Source: JAIEPT01 sp038217425 (GTDB taxonomy: Bacteria > Planctomycetota > Planctomycetia > Gemmatales > Gemmataceae). Taken from it: a DNA stretch of 34,646 bases. The notes under the pieces are model-generated. The model worked only from the letters and a program-made list of their open reading frames with translations, was not told the DNA's origin and did not search any database. The position numbers and the translations under genes are program-made. The stretch covers positions 1 through 34,646 of the forward strand of contig JBBQPM010000058.1 in assembly GCA_038217425.1 (NCBI GenBank), written 5' to 3'. Below are positions 6,364-16,332 of the stretch, piece after piece. Position 1 is the stretch's first letter, and every line of letters begins with the position of its first letter.

Positions 6364-8331
6364 TTAGAAGTCGAGCCATTCCCGGCTCGATGCGTCACTC
6401 GGCATTCGCCAATCGCCCCGCGGCGACAGGCTGATCGACCCGACTTTCGGCCCGTCCGGCAGACACGAACGCTTGAACTGATTTGCGAAAAATCGCTGGA
6501 TGAACACCCGCAACCAACGCGCAAGCTCCGCGCGCGAATACTCCGCGTCAAACTTGGCGCGCTCGGCCAGGAACAAGATCTTCGCAGGCGGAGCGGCGTA
6601 GCGCAGGAAATGAAACAAGAAGAAATCGACCAGCTCGTACGGACCGATCGCCGCCTCGGTTGACTGCACGATTTCCCCCGTCTGCGACGTCGGCAACAAT
6701 TCCGGCGAAATCTGCGTGTCGACCACGTCCAGCAACGTCTTCTGTGCCGGTCCCGCAAACTCGTTCAGCGCCGCCCAGCGGACCAGGAATTTGACCAGCG
6801 TCTTGGGGATGCTGACGTTCGGGTTGTACATGCTGATGTGGTCGCCGTGGTACGTACACCAGCCAAGGGCGAGTTCGGAAAGGTCGCCGGTGCCGATCAC
6901 GAAGCCGGAGTTCATGAGGAGCTGCGTCCGCATCCGCGCCTGGATGTTCTCGAAGACCAGATCGTGCCGATTCTCGGGCGGTAACTGACGCAGGCGCTCG
7001 GTGAGTTCGTCCGGTTCGCCCAGTTCCAGGCCGAACGGTCGATGTCCCAGGGCGTGCATCTCGGCGAGGCAGAGCGGGCGGATGTCGATCTCCCGGCTCG
7101 TGACTTCCAGGTGCCGCATGAGATCGACGGCGTTGGTGCGCGTGCGGTTCGTCGTGCCGAACCCCGGCATGGTGAGGGCGTGCATCCGCGCCCGGGGCAG
7201 GCCGAGCAGGTCGAGGGTCTTGCAGGCGACCAGGAGCGCGAGCGTGGAATCGAGTCCGCCGGAGACGCCGAGCACCACTTTTTGCGGCTGCACGTGGTCC
7301 AGACGTTTGGCAAGGCCGGCGACCTGGGTGTGAAAGATGTCCCGGCACCGCTCGGCGAGTTGATGTTCGCCACGGGGCACGAAAGGATGGGCATCGATTC
7401 TTCGTAAGAGCTTGTTACTGGCCATTTCGACGACGTCGAACGCGAGGCGCCGGCCCGGATCTTGATTGCCTTGCTGGATGCCGAAGCTTGTCGTCATCTG
7501 CCGTTCATGGGCGAGGCGTTGGACGTCGAGATCGTGCACGAGGAGTTGAGCGTCGCGGGCAAAGCGCTGCGTCTCGGCGAGCAGGACGCCGTTCTCGGCG
7601 ATGAGGCAATGCCCGCCGAACACGAGGTCGGTGGAGGATTCATCGGGCCCGGACGAGACGTAGACGTAGCCCGCGAGACATCGGCCGGATTGGTTGACGA
7701 CGAGCTGCCGGCGATATTCGGCCTTGCCGATGACTTCGTTGCTGGCGCTGAGGTTGCACAGGACGGTGGCGCCGGCGAGGGCGTGTCGGCTGGACGGCGG
7801 GACCGGGGTCCACAGGTCTTCGCAGATCTCGACGCCGACACAGACGTTTTTGCCCGCGTCGAAGACCAGGTCGGCGCCGAACGGGGCCTGTTCGCCCAGT
7901 AGCGCGACCGAGTTGACGCGCAGCTGGTCTGCGGGGGCGAACCAGCGCGCCTCGTAGAATTCCTTATAATTGGCGAGCGACGTCTTGGGAATCACGCCGC
8001 GCACGCGCCCCTGCTGCAGCACCGCCGCGACGTTCGCCAGCTGACCGTCGACGACCAGCGGCAAGCCGAGGATCAGCAGACCGGCGAAACGGGTTGAGAC
8101 TTCGGCGATCTGTTCGAGGTGCAGCAGGGCGGCTTGTTGGAGACGCGGTTGATGGAAGAGGTCGCCGCAGGTGTAGCCGGTGAGACAAAGTTCAGGGAAA
8201 ACAAGAACGTCGATGGTTTGGGGCAGGGCCTGATCGAGAAGTTTGAGGATTTGCTGTGCGTTGAAGGCGACGTCGGCGACGCGGAGCCTGGGTACCGCGG
8301 CGGCGACGCGTACGAAACCGTGTTCGGTCAT
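6364..8331 (-). CDS. nadE: Glutamine-dependent NAD+ synthetase
   Basis: NadE amidates nicotinic acid adenine dinucleotide to NAD+, using ammonia released from glutamine. The 655-residue length fits the two-domain form. The N-terminal nitrilase-like glutaminase domain has the catalytic triad E47 (VFPELCLTGY), K116 (VIPKTSLANY) and C170 (GVEICEDLWTP). The C-terminal synthetase domain has the ATP pyrophosphatase P-loop SGGLDS at residues 357-362, followed by GTGDLSELALGWCTYHGDH and NPNVSIPKTLVKFLVRW, conserved in bacterial NadE. The ATG at 8331 gives the normal N-terminus. It is a single-gene unit flanked by palindromic elements on both sides. It does not need a separate amidotransferase subunit. 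Confidence 0.97.
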   Translation of the reverse strand: MTEHGFVRVAAAVPRLRVADVAFNAQQILKLLDQALPQTIDVLVFPELCLTGYTCGDLFHQPRLQQAALLHLEQIAEVSTRFAGLLILGLPLVVDGQLANVAAVLQQGRVRGVIPKTSLANYKEFYEARWFAPADQLRVNSVALLGEQAPFGADLVFDAGKNVCVGVEICEDLWTPVPPSSRHALAGATVLCNLSASNEVIGKAEYRRQLVVNQSGRCLAGYVYVSSGPDESSTDLVFGGHCLIAENGVLLAETQRFARDAQLLVHDLDVQRLAHERQMTTSFGIQQGNQDPGRRLAFDVVEMASNKLLRRIDAHPFVPRGEHQLAERCRDIFHTQVAGLAKRLDHVQPQKVVLGVSGGLDSTLALLVACKTLDLLGLPRARMHALTMPGFGTTNRTRTNAVDLMRHLEVTSREIDIRPLCLAEMHALGHRPFGLELGEPDELTERLRQLPPENRHDLVFENIQARMRTQLLMNSGFVIGTGDLSELALGWCTYHGDHISMYNPNVSIPKTLVKFLVRWAALNEFAGPAQKTLLDVVDTQISPELLPTSQTGEIVQSTEAAIGPYELVDFFLFHFLRYAAPPAKILFLAERAKFDAEYSRAELARWLRVFIQRFFANQFKRSCLPDGPKVGSISLSPRGDWRMPSDASSREWLDF

Positions 8332-8458
8332 GCGACACTCACTCCCGAATACCCCGTGTCGCGCTCGCGGGATTTTTTGCGAGCGCTAAACCTGTGGGCA
8401 GAATTAAAGTCTGTAAGCTTGGCCACAGTGGACACAGAGAAAAAACTGACGAACAAAA

Positions 8459-8779
8459 TTTGACAGCGCGACGTTTTCTTCGGGCAATCACAGCGAGCGT
8501 GATTCTTTTCGGCCTGTAGGGCCGTCTCTTATAGCCCAGGCCGTAAGGCCTGGGTACTTCGAGTTTCGTTGTCGGCCCTGAAGGGGCCGCTCGGGTGTCA
8601 CGGTTCTACCCGCGCGGCCCCTTCAGGGCCGATCTAAGATCTAAATCTTACCGAGGCCTCACGGCCTGGGCTATAAGAGACGGCCCTACAGGCCGAATTC
8701 AAGAACGGCCCATCTAAAAGCAGCACAACTTGCGCAATCTGAACTCAGCCTTGCCGAATGTGAAAGTGACGCTGTCAAT
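8459..8779. mobile_element. TIR-bounded palindromic element (second copy, diverged TIR)
   Basis: About 320 bp. The left end TTGACAGCG (8460-8468, continuing GACGTTTT) and the right end AAAGTGACGCTGTCAA (8763-8778) are inverted copies, related to the TTGGACAGCGCC ends of the elements at 1-268 and 20216-20536. The core 8511-8694 is a nested palindrome made of short palindromes: GGCCTGTAGGGCC, CCAGGCCGTAAGGCCTGG and CGGCCCTGAAGGGGCCG. Each is mirrored on the right side. The core matches that of the 20216 element but not that of the 1-268 element. A clear TA target duplication is not visible. A GCCACAGTGGACACAGAG stretch just outside (near 8421) resembles the inverted repeat at 13276-13367. Confidence 0.65.
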
Positions 8780-8806
8780 TGCCCCCAAACGAATGGCAGT
8801 CGTGAT

Positions 8807-9979
8807 TTACTCCGAAACGAAGCTCAGCATCTCGTCCGCACGCGTCCGCTTCGGTTTTGGGAGACTCGCCTCTTTGCGTCCGGAGGTGAGGCGTTCCCAA
8901 CGCTCCCATTGACGTTGATGAAATTCCTGGGCGGCGACGCGTTTCTGCATCTTGCAAGTCATGCTTCGGACCTGGGTCAGGAATTGCTCCGTCTCGTGGT
9001 CGAATTGCGCCTGCATGTGTTCTTGCACTTCGCGCACCAGCGTGCGCTGGGTCAGGCCGTGGGATTGTTCCGGAATCAGCGCGTTGAGCGTAAAGGGATA
9101 ATAGATGCCCGCGCCGGTGGCGTGGTTGGCGTGCCAGAACATCAGCGGGTGCTCCGCGTCGGCCGACAGTTCCAGGATGATGCTGGAGCAAAGCGTCGGG
9201 GCGACGCCGCTTAGTTGCTGAAATTGCTCGCAGTGCTCGGCCAGCAGTTGCCGCAAGACGAGGCCGTCGAGCGCGCCTTCTTGCCCGGCGAGGGCGAGCG
9301 TCGCCCGGCTCCAGCGCTTGAGCGCCAGCGGCGAGGCGAGAGCCGGATCCCCCAGGCTGCCGATGAAGTCGAGTTTGCTGCCGTCGTCGGGCCACCAGTT
9401 TTGGGCGAGGATATGCTCGGCCAGACCGCGCGAGAGACGTTCCCAATCCTGCCGAATCAGGGCACAGTCGGCGAGCGCGCGCATCTGATGACATTGGATC
9501 AGCGCCCAATACTTCCCCGCCGCCTCCAATACGAACGCTTCCCGGCCGTCGGCGATCAGGAAGACGTGGTCCCCCTTGTGGCCATGCCGTTCGATGAGAT
9601 CGGTAAGAACGTCGACGGCGTTGCGGGCGGAGGCGCCCCGCTCGAGCGTGAGGCGAACCAAATCCGTTCCGTTCAACCCGGCGCTGGCCGGCGGCAGCTT
9701 GCTCTGCCAGTGCGTCACCCCGATGGCGACTTGATGTTCGTTGCAGCCCAGGCGCAGCCCCCAATCGTGCGGCTGACGGCAGCCCTGGATGCGAAAAGTG
9801 TTCTTCACCTGCGGAATGGTAAGGTCGCCCAGCGGGATCACTTCGCCCGCCGCGTGTTCCTGTTCGTCGTAACGAATGAGTTCGGGGAGCGCGTTGGGAT
9901 CCCCGTACAGATTACAGCCAATAAACGTTTGGCCCTGCACGCTCGATTTGCCCAGCGCCACAACCAGATCAGTCACCAT
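8807..9979 (-). CDS. C69/secernin-like Ntn hydrolase with Thr in place of the usual Cys
   Basis: A 390-residue protein of the peptidase C69/secernin type: LGCNEHQVAIGVTHWQSK, LNGTDLVRLTLERGASAR, VLTDLIERHGHKGDHVFLI, then ADGREAFVLEAAGKYWAL. Known members are dipeptidases whose N-terminal Cys, usually in an MCDT-like start, is the autocatalytically exposed nucleophile. Here the start reads MVTDLVVALG, with T3 where the Cys is expected. I chose the ATG at 9979 because GGAGGA lies 7 nt upstream; an upstream in-frame start at 9994 is less well placed. The C-terminal part (after about residue 310) is a helical, basic tail. It may use Thr as nucleophile, as other Ntn hydrolases do, or be inactive. 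It stands alone. Confidence 0.75.
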   Translation of the reverse strand: MVTDLVVALGKSSVQGQTFIGCNLYGDPNALPELIRYDEQEHAAGEVIPLGDLTIPQVKNTFRIQGCRQPHDWGLRLGCNEHQVAIGVTHWQSKLPPASAGLNGTDLVRLTLERGASARNAVDVLTDLIERHGHKGDHVFLIADGREAFVLEAAGKYWALIQCHQMRALADCALIRQDWERLSRGLAEHILAQNWWPDDGSKLDFIGSLGDPALASPLALKRWSRATLALAGQEGALDGLVLRQLLAEHCEQFQQLSGVAPTLCSSIILELSADAEHPLMFWHANHATGAGIYYPFTLNALIPEQSHGLTQRTLVREVQEHMQAQFDHETEQFLTQVRSMTCKMQKRVAAQEFHQRQWERWERLTSGRKEASLPKPKRTRADEMLSFVSE

Positions 9980-10354
9980 GGCAAGGTCCTCCACATGAGA
10001 TATTTCGACCAGGCCAATTCGGACGGGGGAAATGGACTACGGACCGCTGTTACACGTACGAGCTTTAGCAAGGATCCTCGCGAATTGCAGTGAGATTTCG
10101 CGTCTGTTTCCTATCAACTCGTGCGAGCCGATTTCCATCGACCTTTTTGGATGCACTTATTGAAACACAAGAATATTGAGAACGCAATGATCCTTCCGTC
10201 AAAATTTTCGCAATCGACAAAAAAGGTTCGGCTCACAAATCGCGAGCCCCCCGCACGCCTTGCCTAACCCGCAAAGTCACGCTGGGACGCACCAGCGCCG
10301 GGGCACGGCTCGCGTCGCAGCTGCGCGTCGTTTCCCGGTGCGCTCACGGATTTC

Positions 10355-10432
10355 GGCGAGCCAGGTCGCGTCAGCGCCTGGAGTAGCCGGATGAACTGCT
10401 TTTCTCCAGGCGCGGACGCACCCTGGCTCGCC
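10355..10432. repeat. Inverted repeat, GGCGAGCC family, copy 1
   Basis: The 29-nt arms at 10355-10383 (GGCGAGCCAGGTCGCGTCAG, then CGCCTGGAG) and 10404-10432 are complementary with a few mismatches around a 20-nt loop. The same sequence family occurs at 20108-20191. Both lie in intergenic DNA. Confidence 0.75.
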
Positions 10433-10497
10433 TTGTCAACCGGGACGAGTGCCGGAATCCGTCGGCGCCCCCCTCGCTCCCGGGGTTCCCCGAGTTT

Positions 10498-10529
10498 TTG
10501 ATTGTGCCGAAACCGGGCCCTGCTATACT
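10498..10529 (+). promoter_or_regulatory. Possible sigma-70-type promoter for the cytochrome gene
   Basis: TATACT at 10524-10529 is a good -10 candidate, 31 bp upstream of the GTG start. Either TTGATT (10498-10503, spacer 20 nt) or TTGTGC (10502-10507, spacer 16 nt) could serve as -35. Neither pairing is ideal, so this is a weak prediction from motif position only. Confidence 0.3.
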
Positions 10530-10559
10530 CCCAGGAGTGAATTGGCCCAGGAGACGGTC

Positions 10560-13241
10560 GTGAAATCCCTCCCCAATCGACGAATCGGCGCCCCTTTACT
10601 CGGCGTGATGTTGGTCGCACTCTTGTCACCCCCTTCACTTCAGGGACGGCCGGCGCACAAGAAGGCGCTCGCCGACTATCTGGGGCCCCTCGTCGCCAAG
10701 AAACTGAACGATTGCCGGGCCTGCCATCTGCCCGGGGACGACGAGGACGAGAAGCCGCACAATGCGTTCGGCGCCCGGCTCAAGGCGATTCGCAAAGAAC
10801 TCGGCAAGGCCGGGAAATCCAACGACCTGACAAACTGCCTCGATGCCGTCGCCGAGGAAGACAGCGACGGCGACGGCGCGACCAATCTCGTGGAACTGCT
10901 GGCCGGGCGCTATCCCGGCGAGCCGGACGACCGGCCGACGCCCACGGAGATCGATGCCGCGGTTGCGAGTAAAGCGGCGCACCTCAAGCTCCGCACCGGC
11001 TACCCCTGGCGGCCCTTCGAGGCGGTGAAGCGACCCGCCGTCCCCAAGGTCAAAAGCGCCGGCTGGATCCGCAATCCCCTCGACGCCTTCATCGCCGCCG
11101 AACACGAAGCACGCGGCCTCAAGCCCAATCCCGAAGCCGGTCGGCCCATTCTCGTGCGCCGGATTTATCTCGATTTGATCGGCCTGCCCCCCACGCCCGA
11201 GGAACTCGAGGCGGCGCTCGCCGACCCCTCCGATGCGTGGTACGCGAAACTCGTGGACGACCTCCTCGCCAGCCCGCGCTACGGCGAACGCTGGGGCAGG
11301 CACTGGATGGACATCTGGCGCTACAGCGACTGGTACGGCTACAACGGCGAAATCCGCAACAGCCAACCGCACGTGTGGCGCTGGCGCGACTGGATCGTCG
11401 AATCCCTCAACGCCGACAAGTCGTACGACCGCATGATCGTTGAGATGTTGGCGGGCGACGAACTGGCGCCGGGCGATCCGGACGTGGTGCGTGCGACCGG
11501 TTATTTAGTTCGCAGCTTCGACAAACTATCGCGCGAGAAATGGCTGCAAGACACGGTCGAGCATTCCTTCCAGGGATTCCTGGGAGTGACCATCGGCTGC
11601 GCCCGCTGCCACGATCACATGTTCGATGCCATCAGCCACAAGGAATATTTCCAGCTCCGCGCCTTCTTCGAGCCGCACCAGATTCGCATCGATCATGTGC
11701 CGGGCGATCCCAATCTGCTCAAGAACGGCCTGGCCCGCGCGTTCGACGGCGACCTCAAGGCGCCGACGTACTTTTACTTACGGGGAGATCCGCTGACGCC
11801 CGACAAGAGCGCATCGCTGCCGCCGGCGACGCCCGCGGCGCTGGGAGGCAGGCTGCCGGAGATCACGCCGGTGAAGTTGCCGACGACTGCGTATGATCCG
11901 GAGAATCGGGACTTCGTGGTCCTGGAGTTGATCGCCGCCGCGGAGCGAGACGTCGTCAAAATGAAGGAGGCGCGGACGAAAGCGGAGACGGTCGCTGCGG
12001 CGAAGAAGAAGGCGGCGCTGGAGGGCGCCGGGATCGACGTGGAGTTGGCCGAGGCGCGGCTGGCAGCGTTGACGGCGACGCACCGGGCGAGCCAGCTGGA
12101 AGCCGCGGGGAAATCCGGGAGCGAGGCATGGAAGTCGGCCGCGATGGAGGCGACGCGGACGCAGCGTCATCAAGCGGTCATGGAGGCGCGTAAGCGGTTG
12201 TTCAGCACGCAGCAACTTAAGGCCAACGCGGGTTCCGATGCCCAGCGTGCGTACTACGCCGGCCAGGAAGGCGTCCAGGCCAAGATGCTCGCAGCGGCCG
12301 AGGCGGTCGCCCAGAAGGACCCGAGCGTCGCATACGTGAAGCGGCCGGTGAAGACGTATTCGCCCACGAGCAGCGGTCGCCGGCTCGCGCTCGCGCGCTG
12401 GATCGCCGACGCGGAGAATCCCCTGGCGGCGCGGGTGGCGATGAACCATCTTTGGCTCCGCCATTTCGGCCAGGCCATCGTGCCGACCGTCTTCGAGTTC
12501 GGCCGCAACGGCCGGGCTCCGTCGCATCCGGCCCTGCTCGACTGGCTGGCCGCGGAGTTCATGGAACGGGGCTGGAGCTTCAAGGCGATGCATCGACTCA
12601 TGGTCTCCAGCGCCACTTATCGACTCGCGTCGACTCCCGATCCCGCGAGCGCCAAGATCGACCGCGACAACGTCTATTTCTGGCGCGTCCCCTTGCGACG
12701 CATGGAGGCGGAAGTCGTGCGCGACTCGGTGCTCCACGCGGCCGGCAAGCTCGACGTCGCCATGGGCGGCCCCGAACTCGATCACAATTCCGGCCTGTTC
12801 GTGCCGCGCCGCAGCCTGTACTTTCGGCACGCGCAAGATCAGCAGATGGAGTTCCTCAAGCTGTTCGACGCCGCCTCCACCACGGAATGCTACGAACGGA
12901 CCACGAGCATCGCGCCGCAGCAGGCCCTGGCGCTGGCCAACAGCGATCTGACGATCAAGCACGCCCGGATCCTGGCGCGTGCCCTGGCCGGCAAGCACGG
13001 CAAGGAACCGGAGGCGTTCGTGAAGGTCGCATTCGCCGCCGTCCTGTCGCGACCCCCCAGCGATGAGGAACGCGCCGAATGCGCCCTGTTTCTCAAGCAG
13101 CAGACCCAACTTTATGGCCCGCCGCGCACGCCCCTGGCCGTCGTCGATGAAAAGCAGCCCTCGCCCGATCCCGAGCTGCGCGCCCGTGAGAACCTCGTTC
13201 GCATTCTGTTTAACCACCACGATTTCCTGACCATTCGTTAG
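10560..13241 (+). CDS. Planctomycete cytochrome-type protein with DUF1549 and DUF1553 domains
   Basis: An 893-residue exported protein of the PSCyt/PSD family expanded in planctomycetes; its biochemical role is not established, though a part in degrading complex polymers has been proposed for the family. GTG at 10560 has GGAG upstream and starts a signal peptide (hydrophobic residues about 11-23). Next comes a haem c motif CRACH (C52, C55, H56) and a calcium-loop-like DSDGDGATN near 101-109. The DUF1549 region begins near IRNPLDAFIAAEHEARGL and contains a second CxxCH (CARCHDH). A charged Ala/Lys/Glu-rich helical insert lies near positions 11940-12300. The DUF1553 region starts at RRLALARWIADAENPLAAR and ends RENLVRILFNHHDFL. 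The DUF1501 gene follows, the usual partner arrangement. Confidence 0.9.
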   Translation: MKSLPNRRIGAPLLGVMLVALLSPPSLQGRPAHKKALADYLGPLVAKKLNDCRACHLPGDDEDEKPHNAFGARLKAIRKELGKAGKSNDLTNCLDAVAEEDSDGDGATNLVELLAGRYPGEPDDRPTPTEIDAAVASKAAHLKLRTGYPWRPFEAVKRPAVPKVKSAGWIRNPLDAFIAAEHEARGLKPNPEAGRPILVRRIYLDLIGLPPTPEELEAALADPSDAWYAKLVDDLLASPRYGERWGRHWMDIWRYSDWYGYNGEIRNSQPHVWRWRDWIVESLNADKSYDRMIVEMLAGDELAPGDPDVVRATGYLVRSFDKLSREKWLQDTVEHSFQGFLGVTIGCARCHDHMFDAISHKEYFQLRAFFEPHQIRIDHVPGDPNLLKNGLARAFDGDLKAPTYFYLRGDPLTPDKSASLPPATPAALGGRLPEITPVKLPTTAYDPENRDFVVLELIAAAERDVVKMKEARTKAETVAAAKKKAALEGAGIDVELAEARLAALTATHRASQLEAAGKSGSEAWKSAAMEATRTQRHQAVMEARKRLFSTQQLKANAGSDAQRAYYAGQEGVQAKMLAAAEAVAQKDPSVAYVKRPVKTYSPTSSGRRLALARWIADAENPLAARVAMNHLWLRHFGQAIVPTVFEFGRNGRAPSHPALLDWLAAEFMERGWSFKAMHRLMVSSATYRLASTPDPASAKIDRDNVYFWRVPLRRMEAEVVRDSVLHAAGKLDVAMGGPELDHNSGLFVPRRSLYFRHAQDQQMEFLKLFDAASTTECYERTTSIAPQQALALANSDLTIKHARILARALAGKHGKEPEAFVKVAFAAVLSRPPSDEERAECALFLKQQTQLYGPPRTPLAVVDEKQPSPDPELRARENLVRILFNHHDFLTIR

Positions 13242-13275
13242 GGCCAGGGCAGAAGTAAAGGCGTAAAGAAATTCG

Positions 13276-13367
13276 AGCCACAGAGAGCACAGAGGACTCA
13301 GAGGAATTGGAAAAGCATCCGAGAACATCGCGTTTGTCAGCTCGATTACTCTGTGCTCTCTGTGGCT
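13276..13367. repeat. 19-bp perfect inverted repeat between the cytochrome and DUF1501 genes
   Basis: AGCCACAGAGAGCACAGAG at 13276-13294 and its exact complement at 13349-13367 surround a 54-nt loop. The sequence is of the CCACAGAG...ACAGAG type that recurs between genes in many bacteria; a related half-site is at 8421-8438. It may reduce read-through from the cytochrome gene or shape the two-gene transcript, but no U-tract is present. Confidence 0.75.
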
Positions 13368-13413
13368 AAGCTTGCAGGCCTTATTTTTGCCCGACATTTT
13401 TGAGGATACGACC

Positions 13414-14805
13414 GTGCCGCGACACGCCTCCCGACGATCCTTCCTCGCCGACGCCGGCATGGGCTTCACCGGCCTGGCTCTCGGCGCGCTGCTTTACAAG
13501 GACGGCGTCGTCCGCGCGGACAATCTCCCGCCCGACGGCAGGCCTCACTTCCCGCCCAAGGCGAGGTCGGTCATCTGGATCTTCTTGCCGGGCGGCGTCA
13601 GCCATCTGGAATCGTTCGACCCCAAGCCCGAACTCAACAAGTTCACCGGCCGGCGCGTCAACCAGACGCCGCATCAGGGCGTCATCCCCGCCAAGTATCA
13701 CACCAAGAACGTCGGCTCGCAGCAGGTCGCCGTCAAACGATTCGGCCAATCGGGTCTCGAAGTCGCGGAATGGTGGCCTCACGTCGGGTCGATCGCGGAC
13801 GACATCGCCGTCATCCGCTCGCTCTGGGTCGACGACATCGATCACGGCGCCCAGCTCACGTTTCACACGGGCAGGCATTCGCGCGAGGGCGCCGTCCATC
13901 CGTCGATCGGCGCCTGGATCAAGTACGGCCTGGGGACGCTCAACCGGAATCTCCCCGAATTCGTCGTCCTGGGCGGAGGCATTTCCGAATGTTGCGGCGG
14001 CGACGGCGCCAACGGCGCGGGCTATCTCGGACCCGAGCACGCCGCCGTCCGCCTGGCGTTTCAGCAGGGCCGCAATCTCCCCTTCCTCAATCCCCCCAGC
14101 CCGCGCCTGGCGAACGAACAGGATCTGGAACTCGGTCTTTTGGGCCGGCTCAACCGCCTGGCGGGCGTCGATTATCCCGACGACCCGACCTTGCGCGCCC
14201 GCATCAGCTCCTACGAGATGGCCTTCGCCATGCAGACCGCCGTCCCCGAAGTCATGAACATGTCCAGCGAAACCGACGCCACCCGTCGGCTCTACGGCAT
14301 CGACGAACCCCGCACCCGCGACACCGGCAATCTGTGTCTTGCCGCCCGACGCCTCGTCGAGCGCGGCGTGCGTTTCGTGCAGGTCTATCCCTCGCTCGGC
14401 TGGGACGCGCACAACAGCATCAAGGACAACCACGGGCCCAACGTCGCCGCCTGCGATCGCCCCATCGCCGCCCTCGTCAAGGACCTCAAACAACGCGGCA
14501 TGCTCGACGATACCCTCGTCGTCTGGGGCACCGAGTTCGGTCGCTCCCCCACCGGAACCAACGGCCGAGATCACTGGTGGGACGCCTTCTCCTGCTGGAT
14601 GGCCGGCGGCGGCGTCAAAGGCGGCGTCGTCCACGGCGCCACCGACCCCCTCGGCTTCAGCATCGCGACCAAGCCCCACTACATCACCGACCTGCACGCC
14701 ACCGTGCTCCACCAGCTCGGCCTCGATCCGCGCCGCCTCGAAGTCCCCGGACGCAAACGTCTGGACATCGACATTGGAAACCCCATCCGCGAAATCCTAA
14801 ACTAG
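13414..14805 (+). CDS. DUF1501 protein with Tat leader
   Basis: A 463-residue protein of the DUF1501 family, related in fold to the alkaline phosphatase/sulfatase superfamily. GTG at 13414 with GAGG about 9 nt upstream is the likely start; it places a twin-arginine signal SRRSFLADAGMGFTGLALG at the N-terminus, so export in folded form is expected. Family landmarks include VIWIFLPGGVSHLESFDPKP near the mature N-terminus, RFVQVYPSLGWDAHN, VWGTEFGRSPT, and GRDHWWDAFSCWMAGGG towards the C-terminus, where His/Asp could bind metal. The substrate is unknown. It follows the DUF1549/DUF1553 cytochrome gene; these two are nearly always neighbours in planctomycetes and probably work together outside the cytoplasm. 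Confidence 0.9.
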   Translation: MPRHASRRSFLADAGMGFTGLALGALLYKDGVVRADNLPPDGRPHFPPKARSVIWIFLPGGVSHLESFDPKPELNKFTGRRVNQTPHQGVIPAKYHTKNVGSQQVAVKRFGQSGLEVAEWWPHVGSIADDIAVIRSLWVDDIDHGAQLTFHTGRHSREGAVHPSIGAWIKYGLGTLNRNLPEFVVLGGGISECCGGDGANGAGYLGPEHAAVRLAFQQGRNLPFLNPPSPRLANEQDLELGLLGRLNRLAGVDYPDDPTLRARISSYEMAFAMQTAVPEVMNMSSETDATRRLYGIDEPRTRDTGNLCLAARRLVERGVRFVQVYPSLGWDAHNSIKDNHGPNVAACDRPIAALVKDLKQRGMLDDTLVVWGTEFGRSPTGTNGRDHWWDAFSCWMAGGGVKGGVVHGATDPLGFSIATKPHYITDLHATVLHQLGLDPRRLEVPGRKRLDIDIGNPIREILN

Positions 14806-14822
14806 GAGAGTGGGTGATTAAT

Positions 14823-14918
14823 GTTTAGCCGCCGACTCCGGTCGGCGCGGACGTGGGCCGACGGCGAACATGACCCCCATCAGCACCTATTCGCGCCGAC
14901 AGGAGTCGGCGGCTAAAC
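14823..14918. repeat. Inverted repeat upstream of sdhB
   Basis: GTTTAGCCGCCGACTCC (14823-14839), then TCGGCGCG, pairs with CGCGCCGA (14893-14900) and GGAGTCGGCGGCTAAAC (14902-14918). It lies 17 bp after the DUF1501 stop and about 55 bp before sdhB, so it could end the first transcript or affect sdhB expression. Confidence 0.75.
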
Positions 14919-14973
14919 GTTTCCTCCCGTGCCCGCACCGTAAGCGAACCCCGCCCGAAGACGAGAAACCGAC

Positions 14974-15753
<780 letters not shown>

Positions 15754-15754
15754 G

Positions 15755-16330
15755 ATGCTCAATCTCCAATCCGCCACCTCGCCTGAATGGATCCCGCGCG
15801 TTCGCGAGCACCTCGACGAGCTCCTGATCGATCACGCCCACTGCGAAAAAAAGGCCGCCGGCGTCGCCATGAATCTCCTCTTCGCCTACGTCGAGAACGT
15901 CGATCTGTGCCGGGCCATGACCGAGATCGTCCACGAAGAACTCGCGCACTTTCATCTCGTCCTGGACATCCTCCGGCGCCGCAATATTCGCTTTCGCCGA
16001 ATCCCCCCCAGCCCCTATGGCGCGAAACTCCAGGCGCTGGCGTGCAAGCTCGAACCGCAGCGCGCCGTCGATCGGCTCTTGATCGCGGCCCTCATCGAGG
16101 CGCGCTCGTGCGAACGCTTCGGATTGTTGCGCGATTGCCTGGGCGACCCGGAGTTGTCGACATTCTTCGGCAGCCTCTTCGAATCGGAAGCTCGGCACCA
16201 CAGCGCATACGTGAAGCTCGCCAAGGATTTTTGGCCGGAGGAGAAGGTCCGGGCGCGTCTGGAAGAATTGGCGTACGAAGAGGCACGCATCCTCGCCGAG
16301 GGGGCGGAGGTCGTGCGGATGCACAGTTAG
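15755..16330 (+). CDS. miaE: tRNA-(ms2io6A) hydroxylase
   Basis: MiaE is a diiron oxygenase that hydroxylates the isopentenyl chain of ms2i6A at position 37 of tRNAs that read UNN codons. The 191 residues form the ferritin-like four-helix fold. Likely iron ligands are E31 (HAHCEKKAAG), E62 and H65 (HEELAHFHLVL), E115 (ALIEARSCERF), and E145 and H148 (ESEARHHSAY). The PPSPYGAKL segment and the helix pattern also match the family. The start ATG at 15755 lies 1 nt after the sdhB stop. It is convergent with the kinase gene, whose stop is only 2 bp away. The reaction needs O2, so aerobic or microaerobic life is implied. Partner genes miaA and miaB are not in the window. Confidence 0.9.
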   Translation: MLNLQSATSPEWIPRVREHLDELLIDHAHCEKKAAGVAMNLLFAYVENVDLCRAMTEIVHEELAHFHLVLDILRRRNIRFRRIPPSPYGAKLQALACKLEPQRAVDRLLIAALIEARSCERFGLLRDCLGDPELSTFFGSLFESEARHHSAYVKLAKDFWPEEKVRARLEELAYEEARILAEGAEVVRMHS

Positions 16331-16332
16331 GT

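Larger units (their letters stand above)
9980..10559. other. Long intergenic region upstream of the DUF1549 cytochrome gene
   Basis: About 580 bp. The first part (to about 10090) is upstream DNA of the Ntn hydrolase. An AT-richer stretch at 10130-10260 holds a loose inverted repeat (GAGCCGA ... CCTTTTTT against AAAAAAGGTTCGGCTC at about 10221-10236). It is followed by the GC-rich palindrome at 10355-10432 and the promoter-like sequence at 10498-10529. I see no gene here; open frames in it lack family resemblance and codon structure. Confidence 0.5.

Noticed and set aside
8459..8779. A structured RNA or riboswitch upstream of nadE
   Set aside because: The palindrome lies 128 bp before the nadE start on the correct side, but its mirror symmetry, terminal repeats and a similar copy at 20216 away from nadE show it is a dispersed element.
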